DNA of 64,000 bases from Litsea cubeba (taxonomy: Eukaryota; Streptophyta; Magnoliopsida; Laurales; Lauraceae). Both the position numbers and the translations under genes were made by a program. The DNA is taken from positions 77,276,744 through 77,340,743 of the forward strand of contig CM022946.1 in assembly GCA_012931725.1 (NCBI GenBank). The letters are read 5' to 3'. Position 1 is the first letter of the stretch, and each line of letters opens with the position of its first letter. The notes beneath the pieces were generated by a model, which worked only from the letters and a program-made list of their open reading frames with translations, was not told where the DNA came from and made no database searches. Of the stretch, positions 43,340 to 55,740 are shown in pieces.

Positions 43340-45476
43340 AGGAGATTGTGGGGGACTTATTCAGATTGACAGTCGCGAGCCATATGTAAACTTCGCCATC
43401 ATCCATGCCGATAAGAACAGTGGATGCTATTGATTCGCTTGGCTTGGTTATAACCTCAGATTTTTAGAGGTCAAAGACCAAGAGGAGGTCCTATGTCCAA
43501 TAAAAAGCTAAGTAGACGGGCTGAAAAGCCACGTCTAAGCCATTGGAGGCAGAAGGAGAAGGCAAGGACCTTGGGGGGGGGGGGTACCCCCAAGGGGCTT
43601 TTGTCACCTTGTAGCGGTGGTCGGTGTAGAACTTCTGCAGAGTTTTCTCTCTTTCTTTCTTTTAGATTTCTGATTCCTTATTTTGTCTTAATTTCTGATT
43701 TTTCTGCAGTCTGTCGTGCTGTCTTTTCTTCTTGGAGTGCTCTCCTATTTATAGGCTTTTTGGTAGCCATTTAGGAGGGTTTATGGGCTTTTATTGTCAT
43801 TAGGCCGCATAATGGGAGGAGTTACAGGATTTTATTCCTTTATTTTGTAACTCCTTTTTCTTGGCTTCTGATTGGCCGAAGGAGATTGAGGGCATTTAAT
43901 CGCCATTAATCGCCATGATGGGAGGAGTTTCATCGGTTAAATGCCATGAATCAATTGACTTGTAACTACCGGATGCTTGCTTCTGATTGGGCCGTCCAAA
44001 GAAATGGATTAATGACTATAATAAAGTTAGTCAATTAATCGCATTAAGTGGTCGCCGAGCTATTGAAGAGTCGCGGGCCGTGCCGCGTCTTTTGGGATTC
44101 TTTTGGTGATGATCATCGATAGATCTTCATGTAGATCGACATCGGATGACCATGTGACTTCAGGTATTGGTTACCAACAGCGGGTCGGTGCCATCTGTCC
44201 TATCAATTTCTCGATCGGTCGGGTAGAAAGTACACTTTTTTGTTTGACCGGTTGGCGATCAATGTTGATTTTGATACTCTTGATGATTGACCCGTGATTT
44301 TGACTGATCTCAAAGGATTTGGAGTCTCAAAAGTATGAATTTTGGAAAATCACAGGGGTCGGACGCTTCGAATCACGAAAAACAATGAAAAACGGGGTTT
44401 CCGGGGCCCTCCCGGCGACCCTGGGCCAGGGTCGCAGGGGTCTGCGACCCTGGAGGGGTTTTCACCCCTTTTTGTCCCGTTTGCGTCCGTTTTTGATGTT
44501 TTTCGATTCTATTTTCTTATGTATTTTTTTGACATTTTTTTTTATCACTTATTGGCCTGATTTCCCTGTAGAAAACTTGATGAGAATCCTAGCATTTTGG
44601 TTTGCAAAGTTTCCAATTTTCCGAGAAAGCCGAATACTTTGTCGTGCAGAGCAGCCGATTTTCTGTCAGAAGCTGAAATTAGGTCAAAAGATGTCGGAAT
44701 GACCTGAAATGTGGGGTGAAGCCTCCTGAGCAATAAATACGATGAACCATAGGCTTTTGTTTGAGTTTTGAAGCCGTTTACGGCCCTATCCCCAGTAGAC
44801 TTGTTTTTGTCGCGATGAAGATGTTGCGGCTTGACGTGAGGTCAACCGATGTCCGATTGACTTGAGATTTAACAGGGAACCTATTGGAGTCATTTTAAGA
44901 TGATCCGCAGGCTCTGTCTTGGAAACAATGGTCCCGGGGAGCTTCGCCGCCGAGAGGCCTGATTTGGCTTCCGAGCGTCAAAGTCTGGTCAAATGTTCTC
45001 GAAATAACATGAAATTTGACGTTTAGCCCTTTGTAAGCATTTTGAAGCCGTCCATGTGCTCTATCTGATGAGTGATGGCCTCGGTGGTTCTCGCCGTCGA
45101 AAGGCTTGATTTAGCTGCTCGAGGGTTGATGTAGGGTCAAACGTTGTCGGTTTGACTCGGAACTTGACGTGGAGCCTTTTGGATGTATTTTGAGACCATC
45201 CATCGGCTCTGATCGAATATTTGGTGTCTCCGATGCTTTCGCCGCCGGGAGCTCCTTTTCAGCTGTCGGAGAAGCGAAGGTAGGCCAAATGATTTTGAAA
45301 TGGCCCGAAACTTCTTTTGTACTCCTCTTTTGGCTGTCTTGAAGGATCTTGCTGTTTTTGTTTGATTCTGACAAGATTTGATTTTTTGGAAGTAGCATTC
45401 CCTATTTTTGGCAGGTTGCGACTTCATGCAGCGTTTTGGATCTTGAAGAGGCAAAGTGACTTTTTTGGTATCAACA
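43340..45476 (-). repeat. Array monomer M7
   Basis: 2137 bp, TATA at 43745-43754. The right half matches M6; the left half shares CATGTGACTTCAGG and GGTTACCAACAGCGG with M8. Confidence 0.88.
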
Positions 45477-47584
45477 AGGAGATTGTGGGGGACTTATTCA
45501 GATTGATAGTCGCGAGCCATATGTGGACTTCGCCATCATCCATGCTGATAAGAACAGTGGATGCTATTGATTCGCTTGGCTTGGTTATAACCTGAGATTT
45601 TTAGAGGTCAAAGACCAAGAGGAGGTCCTATGTCCAATAAAAAACTAAGTAGACGGGCTGAAAAGCCACGTCTAAGCCAATGGAGGCAGAAGGAGAAGGC
45701 AAGGACCTTGGGGGGGGGGGGGTACCCCCAAGGGGCTTTTGTCACCTTGTAGCGGTGGTCGGTGTAGAACTTCTGCAGAGTTTTCTCTCTTTCTTTCTCT
45801 TAGATTTCTGATTCCTTATTTTGTCTTAATTTCCGATTTTTCTGCAGTCTGTCGTGCTGTCTTTTCTTCTTGGAGTGCTCTCCTATTTATAGGCTTTTTG
45901 GTAGCCATTTAGGAGGGTTTATGGGCTTTTATTGTCATTAGGCCGCATAATGGGAGGAGTTACAGGATTTTATTCCTTTATTTTGTAACTCCTTTTTCTT
46001 GGCTTTTGATTGGCCGAAGGAGATTGAGGGCATTTAATCGCCATTAATCGCCATGATGGGAGGAGTTTCATCGGTTAAATGCCATGAATCAATTGACTTG
46101 TAACTACCGGATGCTTGCTTCTGATTGGGCCGTCCAAAGAAATGGATTAATGACTGTAATAAAGTTAGTCAATTAATCGCATTAAGTGGTCGCCGAGCAG
46201 TTGAAAAGTCGCGGGCCGTGCCGCGTCTTTTGGGATTCTTTTGGTGATGATCATCGATAGATCTTCATGTAGATCGACATCGGATGACCATGTGACTTCA
46301 GGTATTGGTTACCAACAGCGGGTCGGTGCCATCTGTCCTATCAATTTCTCGATCGGTCGGGTAGAAAGTACACTTTTTTGTTTGACCGGTTGGCGATCAA
46401 TGTTGATTTTGATACTCTTGATGACTGACCCGTGATTTTGACTGATCTCAAAGGATTTGGAGTCTCAAAAGTATGAATTTTGGAAAGTCACAGGGGTCGG
46501 ACGCTTAAAATCGCGAAAAACGACGAAAAACGGGGTTTCCGGGGCCCTCCCGGCGACCCTGGAGGGGTTTTCACCCCTTTTTGTCCCGTTTTGCGTCCGT
46601 TTTTGATGTTTTTCGATTCTATTTTCTTCTGTATTTTTTTTGACATTTTTTTATCACTTATTGGCCTAATTTCCCTGTAGAAAACTTGATGAGAATCCTT
46701 GCATTTTGGTTTGCAAAGTTTCCAATATTCCGATAAAGCCGAAGACTTTGTCGCGCAGAGCTGCCGATTTTCCGTCAGAAGCTGAAATTAGGTCAAAAGA
46801 TGTCGGAATGACCTGAGATGTGGGGTGAAGCCTCCTGAGCAATAAATAAGACGAACCATAGGCTTTTGTTTGAGTTTTGAAGCCGTTTGGGGCCCTATCC
46901 CCAGTAGACATTTTTTTTGTCGCGATGAAGATGTTGCGGCTTGATGTGCGGTCAACCGATGTCCGATTGACTTGAAATTTGACAGGGAACCTATTGGAGC
47001 CATTTTAAGATGATCCGCAGGCTCTGTCTTGGAAACAATGGTCCTGCGGAGCTTCGCCCCGAGAGGCCTGATTTGGCTTCCGAGCGTCAAAGTCTGGTCA
47101 AATGTTCTCGAAATAACATGAAATTTGTCGTTTAGCCCTTTGTAAGCATTTTGAAGCCGTCCATATGCTCCATCTGATGAGTGATGGCCTCGGTGGTTCT
47201 CGCCGCCAAAAGGCTTGATTTAGCTGCTCGAGGGTTGATGTAGGGTCAAATGTTGTCGGTTTGACTCGGAACTTGACGTGGAGCCTTTTGGATGTATTTT
47301 GAGACCATCCATCGGCTCTGATCGAATATTTGGTGTCTCCGATGCTTTCGCCACCGGGAGCTCCTTTTCAGCTGTCGGAAAACGAAGTTTGGCCAAATGA
47401 TTTTGAAATGGCCCGAAACTTCTTTTGTACTCCTCTTTTGGCTGTCTTGAAGGATCTTGCAGTTTTTGTTTGATTCTGACAAGATTTGATTTTTTGGAAG
47501 TAGCATTCCCTATTTATGGCAGGTTGCGACTTCATGCAGCTTTTTGGATCTTGAAGAGGCAAAGTGACTTTTTTGGTGTCAACA
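45477..47584 (-). repeat. Array monomer M8
   Basis: 2108 bp, TATA at 45883-45892. It lacks about 28 bp between two GCGACCCTGG direct repeats (near 46555), so the GC hairpin is lost. M9 has the same deletion. Confidence 0.88.
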
Positions 47585-47740
47585 AGGAGATTGTGGGGGA
47601 CTCGTTCAGATTGACAGTCGCAAGCCATATGTGGACTTCGCCATCATCGATGCAGATGAGAACAGATGATGCTATTGATTCGCTTGACTTGGTTATAACC
47701 TCAGATTTTTAGAGGACAAAGACCCAGAGGAGGTCCTATG
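47585..47740 (-). repeat. Array monomer M9, left part
   Basis: Starts with AGGAGATTGTGGG and is interrupted after GGTCCTATG by the Copia element. It continues at 61899. Confidence 0.88.
47736..47740. repeat. Target site duplication of Copia element (left)
   Basis: CTATG, repeated at 61894-61898. Intact monomers read GGTCCTATGTCCAATAAAAAG with one copy. Confidence 0.95.
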
Positions 47741-48309
47741 TGTAGGAAATAGGGTGGGCCTCCAGGATAGGTTTCAAAAACTTTTGACCCACTTGACGCA
47801 GGGATCAACTATCCAGAAGGCATAAAACCCAATCCAAGATCTATGTCCTCAATCTCAGCCATCATGATCAGTATGACAATCCATCTAGAAGATAGAAACA
47901 GCAACTAACAAGCATCCATGATAATCTACAACATGCAAGGAAGTGGATTATACCTTTGGAGCTCGGTTGTGCTCTATTGGAGGAGTTGCGTCTTTCTTTG
48001 ATGATGAAATGCTTTCACTAATCAAATAGGGATCTCCAAGACCTCTTGATCTTCCACGCTATGACCCGTATTAGATTCTCCTTTTTCTCAAGAAGATGGT
48101 GGGATTTCCAAGAGAAAACTACTAGGAACTCTAGGGAGGAACTAGAAAGAGAACTAGAAGAGGGAGAGGAGAAAGACCATGTGCAACTATTGCACAAAAG
48201 GACCTTGGGCGTGAATCCCAATGCTAGGAAAGTGCATGGACGTCCAAGGCCTCCTCTCCTCTTATTTATAGCTTTTGCAAACTGCCTCCTCTTTACTAAT
48301 TACAATAGA

Positions 48310-48500
48310 AGTCTTACTTCCATCAATTAGTAACTTACTATATCATAATTAGAAGTCTCACTTCAAATATAATTAGTAACTTTCTAATTCCTTTCTAATT
48401 AAAATAGAAGTCTCACTTCTACTAAAATTAGTAAGTCCACTATTACCACTATTAGAAGTCTCACTTCAAATAGAAATAGTAACTTTCCTTTTAGAGTTCA
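48310..48500. repeat. Irregular AGAAGTCTCACTTC / ATTAGTAACTT repeat in Copia LTR
   Basis: Four copies of AGAAGTCT(C/T)ACTTC alternate with ATTAGTAAC or similar words. AGAAGT pairs with ACTTCT across CTC. Homologous blocks lie at about 59300-59490 and 60690-60880. Confidence 0.75.
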
Positions 48501-49258
48501 ACTAGAATTAGATACTTTCTAATAATTGGGCTAGCGTGGGGACCATTAGGGATTCCTTAGAAAGTTGGCTCCAACTGGGACACGCGACCCCACATCTCAT
48601 GTGTAATCCGGGCCCACAGTTAATTGCAAATAACTCCACTATAAATGCAATTGAACTCCAGTCTTAGGAATATTACATAGAAGACCCTAAACTTCCACAT
48701 TACCACAAGTAGACCCCTCTATCAATATCCATGGATCAATTTGACCTGTCTTCCAAACTAGATCCATATCTTATTATCCTTGAGCCCCAATTAATTATAG
48801 TGATCAATAGGTACCTTTCCAATTAACTCTTAATCGGAATGGGTGCGCACTTACCAATGATAAATCCATTAATTGGCACAAGGGGATATTAGAGATAGAT
48901 TCCATCTTGACCATTGAATGTTCCCACAGCTCTACTACCTTGTACCTAAATCACCGAGGTGTTGACCTACAGTTGGCCTCACTCATTGGTGACTCAAAGC
49001 AAATGAATAGATAGAAACTTGAGTTCATTAATGTCTCAGGATTGAGAGCCTATTGCTAGGGAATTATGAGAGCAGACCTTAAAATAAAGACAGTGTTTAT
49101 AAGGTGCTTCTCATGGTCCTTCAATACATCCAATGTACCAGCACTATGATCCAGAATCTTCCATTCTGTTGATCGAGACAAATCACACTATCTCATAGTG
49201 ATCAAAGTGCTGCAACCTTGTCAGTATGAGATGTCCAGTCTCATCACTGGTTGTGAAT

Positions 49259-49263
49259 ATATT
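49259..49263. repeat. Target site duplication of solo LTR (left)
   Basis: ATATT, repeated at 53123-53127. The uninterrupted LTR at 61650 has it once. Confidence 0.92.
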
Positions 49264-50250
49264 TGTCACACCCCGAACTCGGGCCCTGCAGCGATCCGAC
49301 CTCGGGGTGCGAAATTTTGGGATAAATTTGAAACTTTTGTTATGTTTCCGAAGATTCGCGTGAATGAGGATGATCAAATCCCATCACAATCAGAGTATAT
49401 TTTTGCGGAAGCTAAACATGGTGTTACGACTCAGAATCCGTGGCCATCGGGTTCCGTGTCGCACGCAACCAATATCATAAAGCCATCAAATAAACAGACT
49501 GGCATAAATCATACATCAGAGCACACTGAGCTGGTAGTAACAGACTAATTAATTCCCACATGTTCAAATTAAAATTAACAAATGTCTTAATTACAAACCC
49601 GAAGAAAAAGGCTAACAAAGCCATACAAATAAACCACTAAGTGACATACTACCCCAAGTGATTTTACGAGCTCCGGTGCCAAGCTTGACATCTAGATGAT
49701 ATCAATGGGCAGCCTCTCACGTCAGACCGGCGGTCCCACCGCCTCCTCCGATCAGACACCTAAAAACAGAAAGAGAGAAAACTGGCACCAAACAAACAAG
49801 GTCAGACACGACGGTCTGGCAAGCGAATAAACAAGTAATATGAAACAGAGGACATACATAAAACCTGATGAAATCATTGTAAAACCGAATAAAGAGTCTA
49901 AACAATAATAACAATAAATCATGCTAAAACGATCGAAAGACCGAACATAAATATCAAAGCGATAAAAGAACAGTCTCAGAAGTACGAATGTCTCGAAAGA
50001 TAGTAGCCCGCATAAAGCATTTAATAGTTGGAAATACCTTTCAAATCCCGAATAATAGCAATAATATGATAAATGATCGACATCATAAACATTAACCAAT
50101 TTAAAGCATGAAGAGTAAAAACAACAAGAACCATAAAACAAAGTAATACGCAGATAAAATATTGGCAACCACACATAGCTATATTCTCCTATTACCGAAG
50201 TAACAAGAGCAGACAGAAATGTAGCCACTGAACGTGGTACTAGAAATAGG

Positions 50251-50330
50251 ATCAGAACCGTAGCCATACAAATGGGACCGGCAGATCAAAAATCAGAACC
50301 GTAGCCATACAAATGGGACCGGCAGATAAA
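50251..50330. repeat. Short tandem duplication in solo LTR
   Basis: ATCAGAACCGTAGCCATAC followed by AAATGGGACCGGCAGAT occurs twice in succession. Confidence 0.8.
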
Positions 50331-51069
50331 ACCGTTGCCATGGTCGGTACAGACAGAATCCAAGCTGCAGCTGGCGGACAGATTAAAGATCCCAAGCCGG
50401 GTGATCAGCCCGACAAGGTGACCTAAGCCTAGTGGTGCCTTTAGTTTTCAAAACTCAAACCGATACAAATCTAACATAATACTAATCCCTTTGGCTCAGG
50501 GGCTCACACTACAAAGCTCCGGCCCCGTCTTGCCTCGAGGTTCATTTTCAAAATACTAGTCTTAACAAAATAATAGTCTCATCGAAGAAATCCCGAATGT
50601 GACGAACCACTCCAATCTCCTTTCAAATCAATTCGGAGAAAACATACGAATATCAATGGTAAACCGCTCAAATACACATTAAAGTGATTTGTATAAAATC
50701 ATACGATCAGTCCTTTCGAATATGGAAGACCCATGATTTTATAATAAATCACAGATGCTATTTAAATTAGTTTACCAAAGGATACAAATACAAATACAAA
50801 TACATTCTCTAACTTGAAATGGAATGGAATTATGTAGAATGACTTAATGACTTACCAAGGAACCATCTCAATGCACAACTATCCTTTAAACATTGATCAT
50901 TAAGGATTGAGTTTGATGCCAATGAAAATCCCCAACATTTAAATGATAAAGTGCGCATTGAGACTCGAACGATTCCCGGATAATTTTACATACGTTCATT
51001 CTCTCATTGGTCCCATTCCCATTTCACAAATTCCAAGTATCACAAGTAATCCAAAATCTCTTTAAAACA

Positions 51070-51545
51070 AGCCCATAGCTGGCCTTAATCTGAACCCAAA
51101 ACAGCCTACTCATTTAACCCAAAATAGCCCTTTAAACATGGCCCAAACAATCCTTAAAAACAGTCCAAAAACTAACCTTAACCAAGCCCACAAAACAAGT
51201 TTTAAAACAGTCCCAATACTAAACCTTGAATGGCCCACAAGACAATTTTCAAAACAGCCCAAAACTGAACCTTTAATGGCCCACAAAACAAACTTTAAAA
51301 CAGCCCAAAACTAGACCTTTAATGGCCCACAAAACAGGTTTTAAAACAGCCCAAAACTAGACCTTTAATGGCCCACAAAACAGGTTTTAAGACAGCCCAA
51401 AACTAATCCTTTGATGGTCCACAAAATAGGTTTTAAAACAGCCCAAAACTAATCCTTTGATGGTCCAAGAAACAAGTTTTAAACAAGCCCAAAACTAAAC
51501 TTATAATAGTCCAAGAAACAAGTTTTAAAACAAGCCCAAAAGTTA
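51070..51545. repeat. 46-bp tandem repeat in solo LTR
   Basis: About ten units built on AACAGCCCAAAACTAGACC, TTTAATGGCCCACAAAACAG and GTTTTAAAAC; the last word is self-complementary. The flanking units are degenerate. Confidence 0.85.
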
Positions 51546-51621
51546 TTCCACAGAGCCCCTCAAACCAGGCCCTGAAAAGGCCCAAAAAGTCCCTCAACCA
51601 GGCCCTAAAAAGGGCCCAGAA

Positions 51622-51749
51622 CTGGGCTGGGTCCGCTCGAGCGACCCAGGGTCCGCTCCTGGGTCGCTCGAGCGGACCCCTTCCAGAACCTGGGCCGCTC
51701 GAGAGGCCCACTGGGTCGCTCGAGCGGACCCAGTTCTGGCTGGGTCCGA
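51622..51749. repeat. GC palindrome cluster (CGCTCGAGCG) in solo LTR
   Basis: GGGTCCGCTCGAGCGACCC and its reverse complement GGGTCGCTCGAGCGGACCC alternate, giving three CTCGAG cores plus GGGCCGCTCGAGAGGCCC. It is an isolated GC-rich island. Confidence 0.85.
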
Positions 51750-53122
51750 GAAGAGTGCAGAATGCACTCTTTGCTTCTTTTTTTTTTTTTTTGATTCTTT
51801 TCTTCCCTCCTTTTCTACAAAAATTCCTCAATGAAGTAAGACCTCAATGATCATATTAAACTCCCTCAAATCATCAAATCACCATCCATAACTCAATCTA
51901 ATTAGCCAAACACAACACTTTTTAAATCAAAGTTTTCTCCCTTTCATTGAACACCATACTTAACACAAAGAAGACTAATTTTTCAAGATGACCAAAGTGA
52001 AAACCAAACTTCCAATTCATTGTACAATAGCAACATAAGTGGAAATCAACATAACATTGCTTCATTCATTCAAAGTAAATCCATAAATCATAAAGGATTA
52101 GAACATAATGAGAAAAAAGCCATGAAACCAAACAAGAAACATGAAAACATCATATTAATTGAAAATTCCACTTGCCTCAAGCCACAATGCAAGCTAAGAT
52201 GCTCTTCAAACCATGCTCTAGGGTCTCAAGCTCCCAAAATCACAAAACCCCCCAAAATAGCTCAAAAGAAGCCCTAGAAAACAACCATTTTCCAAACTCC
52301 ATGAAAACCCATTGCATAAATGATGAAAACACTCTAAATAAGGAGGAAAACAAAGATCCAAAGTTTGGAAAGCCATTGCAAACCTTGAAAAGCCCAAATG
52401 AAGAAGAGAAGCTTGGATGAGGGATTTTCCTTAGCTCAAAATCCTTGAAAAAGGGTTCTTTGGGAAGCTAACAGGGAGGAGAAGAGCCCTAGGAGATCAA
52501 TCCTCCATGAAAGCTCCGAGAGATAGGTGTTTCAGATGAGAGAGAAAGAGTGGAGGGAAGAGAGGGAAAAACCCTTGCCACTCTTGCTGGAAACGAAATG
52601 AAGGAGAAGAAGATGGGTTCCCCTTCTTATAAGGTGGGTTTTGTGGGCCCCAATCTTCACAAGGCTGAAACTCACATTTGCGGGCCCCGAACGAAAACGA
52701 CAAAGAAGACAAAAATGATCAGCGAAATTTCTACTTTCCAAAAAGTATATTTTCCCCAATTTCTGAAATTTTCGAAATTCATGGACAGGTCTAGTGTGAA
52801 AAGTCAGTTTTGCCCTTTTTCTCGAAAAACACATTTTCTGATCATCAAATCAAAATGATCAAAACATGAAAGTTGTTAAACTTCATAAAATGAGTCAAAA
52901 TACACCAAATTCATAATTTTTAGAAATCAGAAGTAATTTCTCATAAAAATACCTAACATATGGACCGGGTCAAACCAAGGTCAACGGTCCTCAAAATCTC
53001 CGAGGCTATGGAAAAATCCAGTCAAACTCAAAAACAAGGTCAAACCAACTCAAATCTCGCTTAAAAGCTAAACCACGATTAAAACAATACTAAATAGAGA
53101 AATTGGGGGTTGGGGTCTTACA

Positions 53123-53371
53123 ATATTTTAAGTATAAGATTTGTCACACATGTCTCCCGTATGTGGATCTCATCCATACACATGTGTTACATCTAATATA
53201 CTTGTGGACCCTGGTTCATCTCATGAACCATCATGTCATTTGTATTGGTTATGTGCATGTATATAATAAATCACCATTCATCTCATGAAAGGAAAGCATG
53301 AATATACTGATAAATAAAGAAATTAATCAATTTATTATATCATCTACTGGATTGAGTCCATAAAACTAACA
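53123..53371 (-). repeat. Copia 3' LTR, inner part, with right target duplication of solo LTR
   Basis: Starts with the duplicated ATATT (53123-53127) and continues the LTR to TAAAACTAACA. With the outer part it makes about 1767 bp, equal to the intact LTR at 60124-61893. Confidence 0.92.
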
Positions 53372-53386
53372 ATCTCCCACTTGGGC
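53372..53386 (-). other. Polypurine tract of Copia element
   Basis: ATCTCCCACTTGGGC on +, sense CAAGTGGGAGAT directly before the LTR, as in many plant Copia elements. Confidence 0.85.
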
Positions 53387-53800
53387 TCAATGCCAGGTAG
53401 AGTTGAATCTCATGCACATCCGGTCTACTTATAGCTCAAAGACTTTGGTAGTCAAAGGCTTAGTAAATGGATCTATCAGATTGTCTACAGAGGCTATCTT
53501 GGTGATCGTACATCACCTCTCTGCACAATCTATTTGACCATGTATAACTTCCTCTGTACATGCTTTTTGGCTCTTGGGTTATTTGGACTTAGTGACTGCC
53601 CTGCTGTTATCACAGTAAACTGTGATTGGCTGTCCTGCTAAAAATACCACTCCAAGTTTCATAAGGAATCTTTTGAGTCAATCTGCTACCTTAGCTACTT
53701 CTCAAGCTGCTACAACATAAGCACATACCCAGAAGTTGATTTTCTCGAATCCCGATCTGACTAGAAGTCAGTATCTATGTAACCGACTGGAATCAACTCA
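53387..53800 (-). pseudogene. Copia RNase H remnant
   Basis: On the minus strand the Copia RNase H wording is recognisable with stops: SDRDSRKSTSGYVLM near 53730-53790, and the IVQRGDV end near 53500-53525. It is clearly non-functional because several stop codons interrupt it. Confidence 0.7.
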
Positions 53801-54099
53801 TCACTGCTATAACTCAACATGTGATCTCTAGTCCTTCTCAAGTATTCGAAAACACATCGTACAGTAGTCAATGATAAAGACCTGGGCTAGACTTTATATC
53901 TGCTGACTAGGCGTACTGCGTGATAGATATCCGGTCTAGTACAAAGCATAGCTTACCATACCAGAACCTTATCTATGTACACATCATTGGGATAAGCCTT
54001 ATCATCCTATTTTTCCGGTCTCAATGGAAATTGATTCCTAGGATGTACCTGGCTTTTCAAAAGTCCTTTATTATCAAAAGTCTTAGCCAACAAAAACTT

Positions 54100-54620
54100 T
54101 TACTGTTGACGATATCCGTATGTCACTCCATAGGAGAAGGATGTCGTCGACATATAATACCAGAAAAATGACCCTGCGTTCTTGACTTTTCATTTACACA
54201 CATGACTTATCCGGATTCTGATAAAAATCAAGTGACTTGATTTCCTTGTCAAAATGGATGTTCCTGTTTCGGGATACCTGCTTTAATCCATAAATGAACT
54301 TATGCAGCCTGCAAAACTCTTTGCACTTGGTTATCAGCTATAAAACCATCTGGTTGCATCATATAGATGTCTTCCTTAAGATTGATGTCGTGAGACGCTG
54401 TCTTGACATCCATTTGCCAAATCTCGTCACCGAGATGAACCGCAATGGATAAGAGTATCCGGATGGAACTCTTCCATCTGGCTCTCATTTTCTTTGTAGA
54501 CTCACTTGCACCCAATAGGTTTGCTATTGGTAGGCAAGTCCACAAGTATCCAGACCTGATTAGAGTACAAAGACTCCACCTCAGCTTTCATAGCATCTCA
54601 CCAACGTCCCAAAACTATGT
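54100..54620 (-). pseudogene. Copia reverse transcriptase remnant
   Basis: Motifs in sense order: SIRILLSIAVHLGDEIWQMD and VKTASHDINLKEDIYMMQPD (54300-54545), FIYGLKQVSR near 54270-54310, and LYVDDILLLW at about 54145-54175, the catalytic YVDD box. Frameshifts separate the pieces. RT type and order confirm Copia. Confidence 0.8.
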
Positions 54621-55299
54621 CATTAACTGCTTTATCATAGTTATAGGGATCTTGTTCCGGTTACACCGGGATTGCCTTGTAAGACTTTCCCTAGACCGAG
54701 AACTTGTCAAGGGTCCTGACAATACTCCCACTACGACAAGGCACTGGTGTAACTACTGGGTCAAATATGGGCGGATTTTCTCAAATTTTGGTTATTCTTG
54801 GATTTGGAATTGTTCTTTCTTGAATTTCTTCCAAGATAACCATTTCTAAAGATTTCTAGTTAATCTTATAATCTCCCTCCAGAAAACCGCATTGGTGCTA
54901 CCAAGCACTTTCTACTCTCTGGGATTATAGAGCAACCAACCTTTAGTTCCTTTTGGGATAGAATATAAACATATATACTTCCGACTTCGATTCCAACTAA
55001 TCCGTCTTTATTCTTCAGCACGTGTGCCGGACAACCCTGAAAACGTTGTAGACTAGGCTTTCACCCTGTCCATAACTCCCTGGAAGTCTCAAGTATAGAC
55101 TTAGATGGAATGAGGTTTAGTATATATATTTAAGTTCCCATATCCCAAAATATAGGTAATCCGTAGAAACTCAATCATAGACTTGATCATAACTAAAAGA
55201 GTCTTGTTCCTTCTTTCTACTACTCCGTTCTGTTGAAGCAAACCAAGAGCAGACTACTGGGATCAAATCCCATTTTCTGATAAGTATCCCATAAAATTA

Positions 55300-55740
55300 G
55301 TGGAAAGATATTCGCCTTATCGATCTTATCGAAGAGTATTTATACTTTTACCTAATTGCTTTTCCGCTTCCGCTCGAAAACTCTTTGAACTATTAAAAAA
55401 AAATCTCGAACTTGCGGTGCATAAGGTATATGTATTCATATCTCGAGTAATCATCGGTGAAAGTGATGAAATACTCGTATCGATCTCTCGCTCTAATATT
55501 ATGGGTCCATACACATCAATAAACACTAACTCCAATAAATCTTTGGCCCTACTGCCCTTAGATGAATAAGGGTCTATTGGTCATTTTGCCTTCCAAACAG
55601 GATTTGTAGACAAACATTGGTTCTACCACTAATGATGGCAAGATACCATCTTTCACTAGCCTGTCAATCCTGTTTAGGTTTATATGACCTAGCCTCTTAG
55701 GTGCCAAGATTTGTTGAATTAGATGAAGGTGACTTCCTCT
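55300..55740 (-). pseudogene. Copia GAG-pre-integrase and integrase remnant
   Basis: LGHINLNRIDRLVKDGILPS followed by CLEGKMTNRPLF at about 55565-55720 is the GAG-pre-integrase region. ELVFIDVYGPI through EAEKQLGKSINTLR at 55326-55535 is the start of the integrase core with its first catalytic Asp. The rest of the core (54620-55325) is too decayed to place motifs. Confidence 0.8.

Larger units (their letters stand above)
47741..49263 (-). repeat. Copia 3' LTR, outer part
   Basis: Starts TGTAGGAAATAGGGTGGGCC (other copies TGTTGGAAATAG) and is interrupted by the solo LTR. It resumes at 53128. Contains a minus-strand TATA motif at 48262-48271 (CTATAAATAA) and AGAAGTCTCACTTC repeats at about 48310-48500. 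Confidence 0.93.
49264..53122 (-). mobile_element. Solo LTR, probably Tekay/Del-type Gypsy
   Basis: 3859 bp with TG...CA ends and a 5-bp duplication but no second copy of its ends, no PBS/PPT and no pol, hence a solo LTR. In minus orientation it begins TGTAAGACCCCAACC and ends GGGGTGTGACA, a pattern common in Tekay/Del chromovirus LTRs. A CTTATAAG TATA-like motif near 52630, followed in minus orientation by a CT-rich leader, supports that orientation. A non-autonomous element without recognisable LTR duplication is a less likely alternative. Confidence 0.75.

Noticed and set aside
48046..48330. 94-aa ORF conserved in the three Copia LTR copies
   Set aside because: Conservation follows from LTR identity. 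It lies opposite to element sense over the TATA region and has no recognisable domain.
49264..53122. A complete non-autonomous element or DNA transposon instead of a solo LTR
   Set aside because: There is no internal repeat of the ends, no PBS/PPT and no terminal inverted repeat beyond TG/CA. The TSD length and end motifs fit an LTR.
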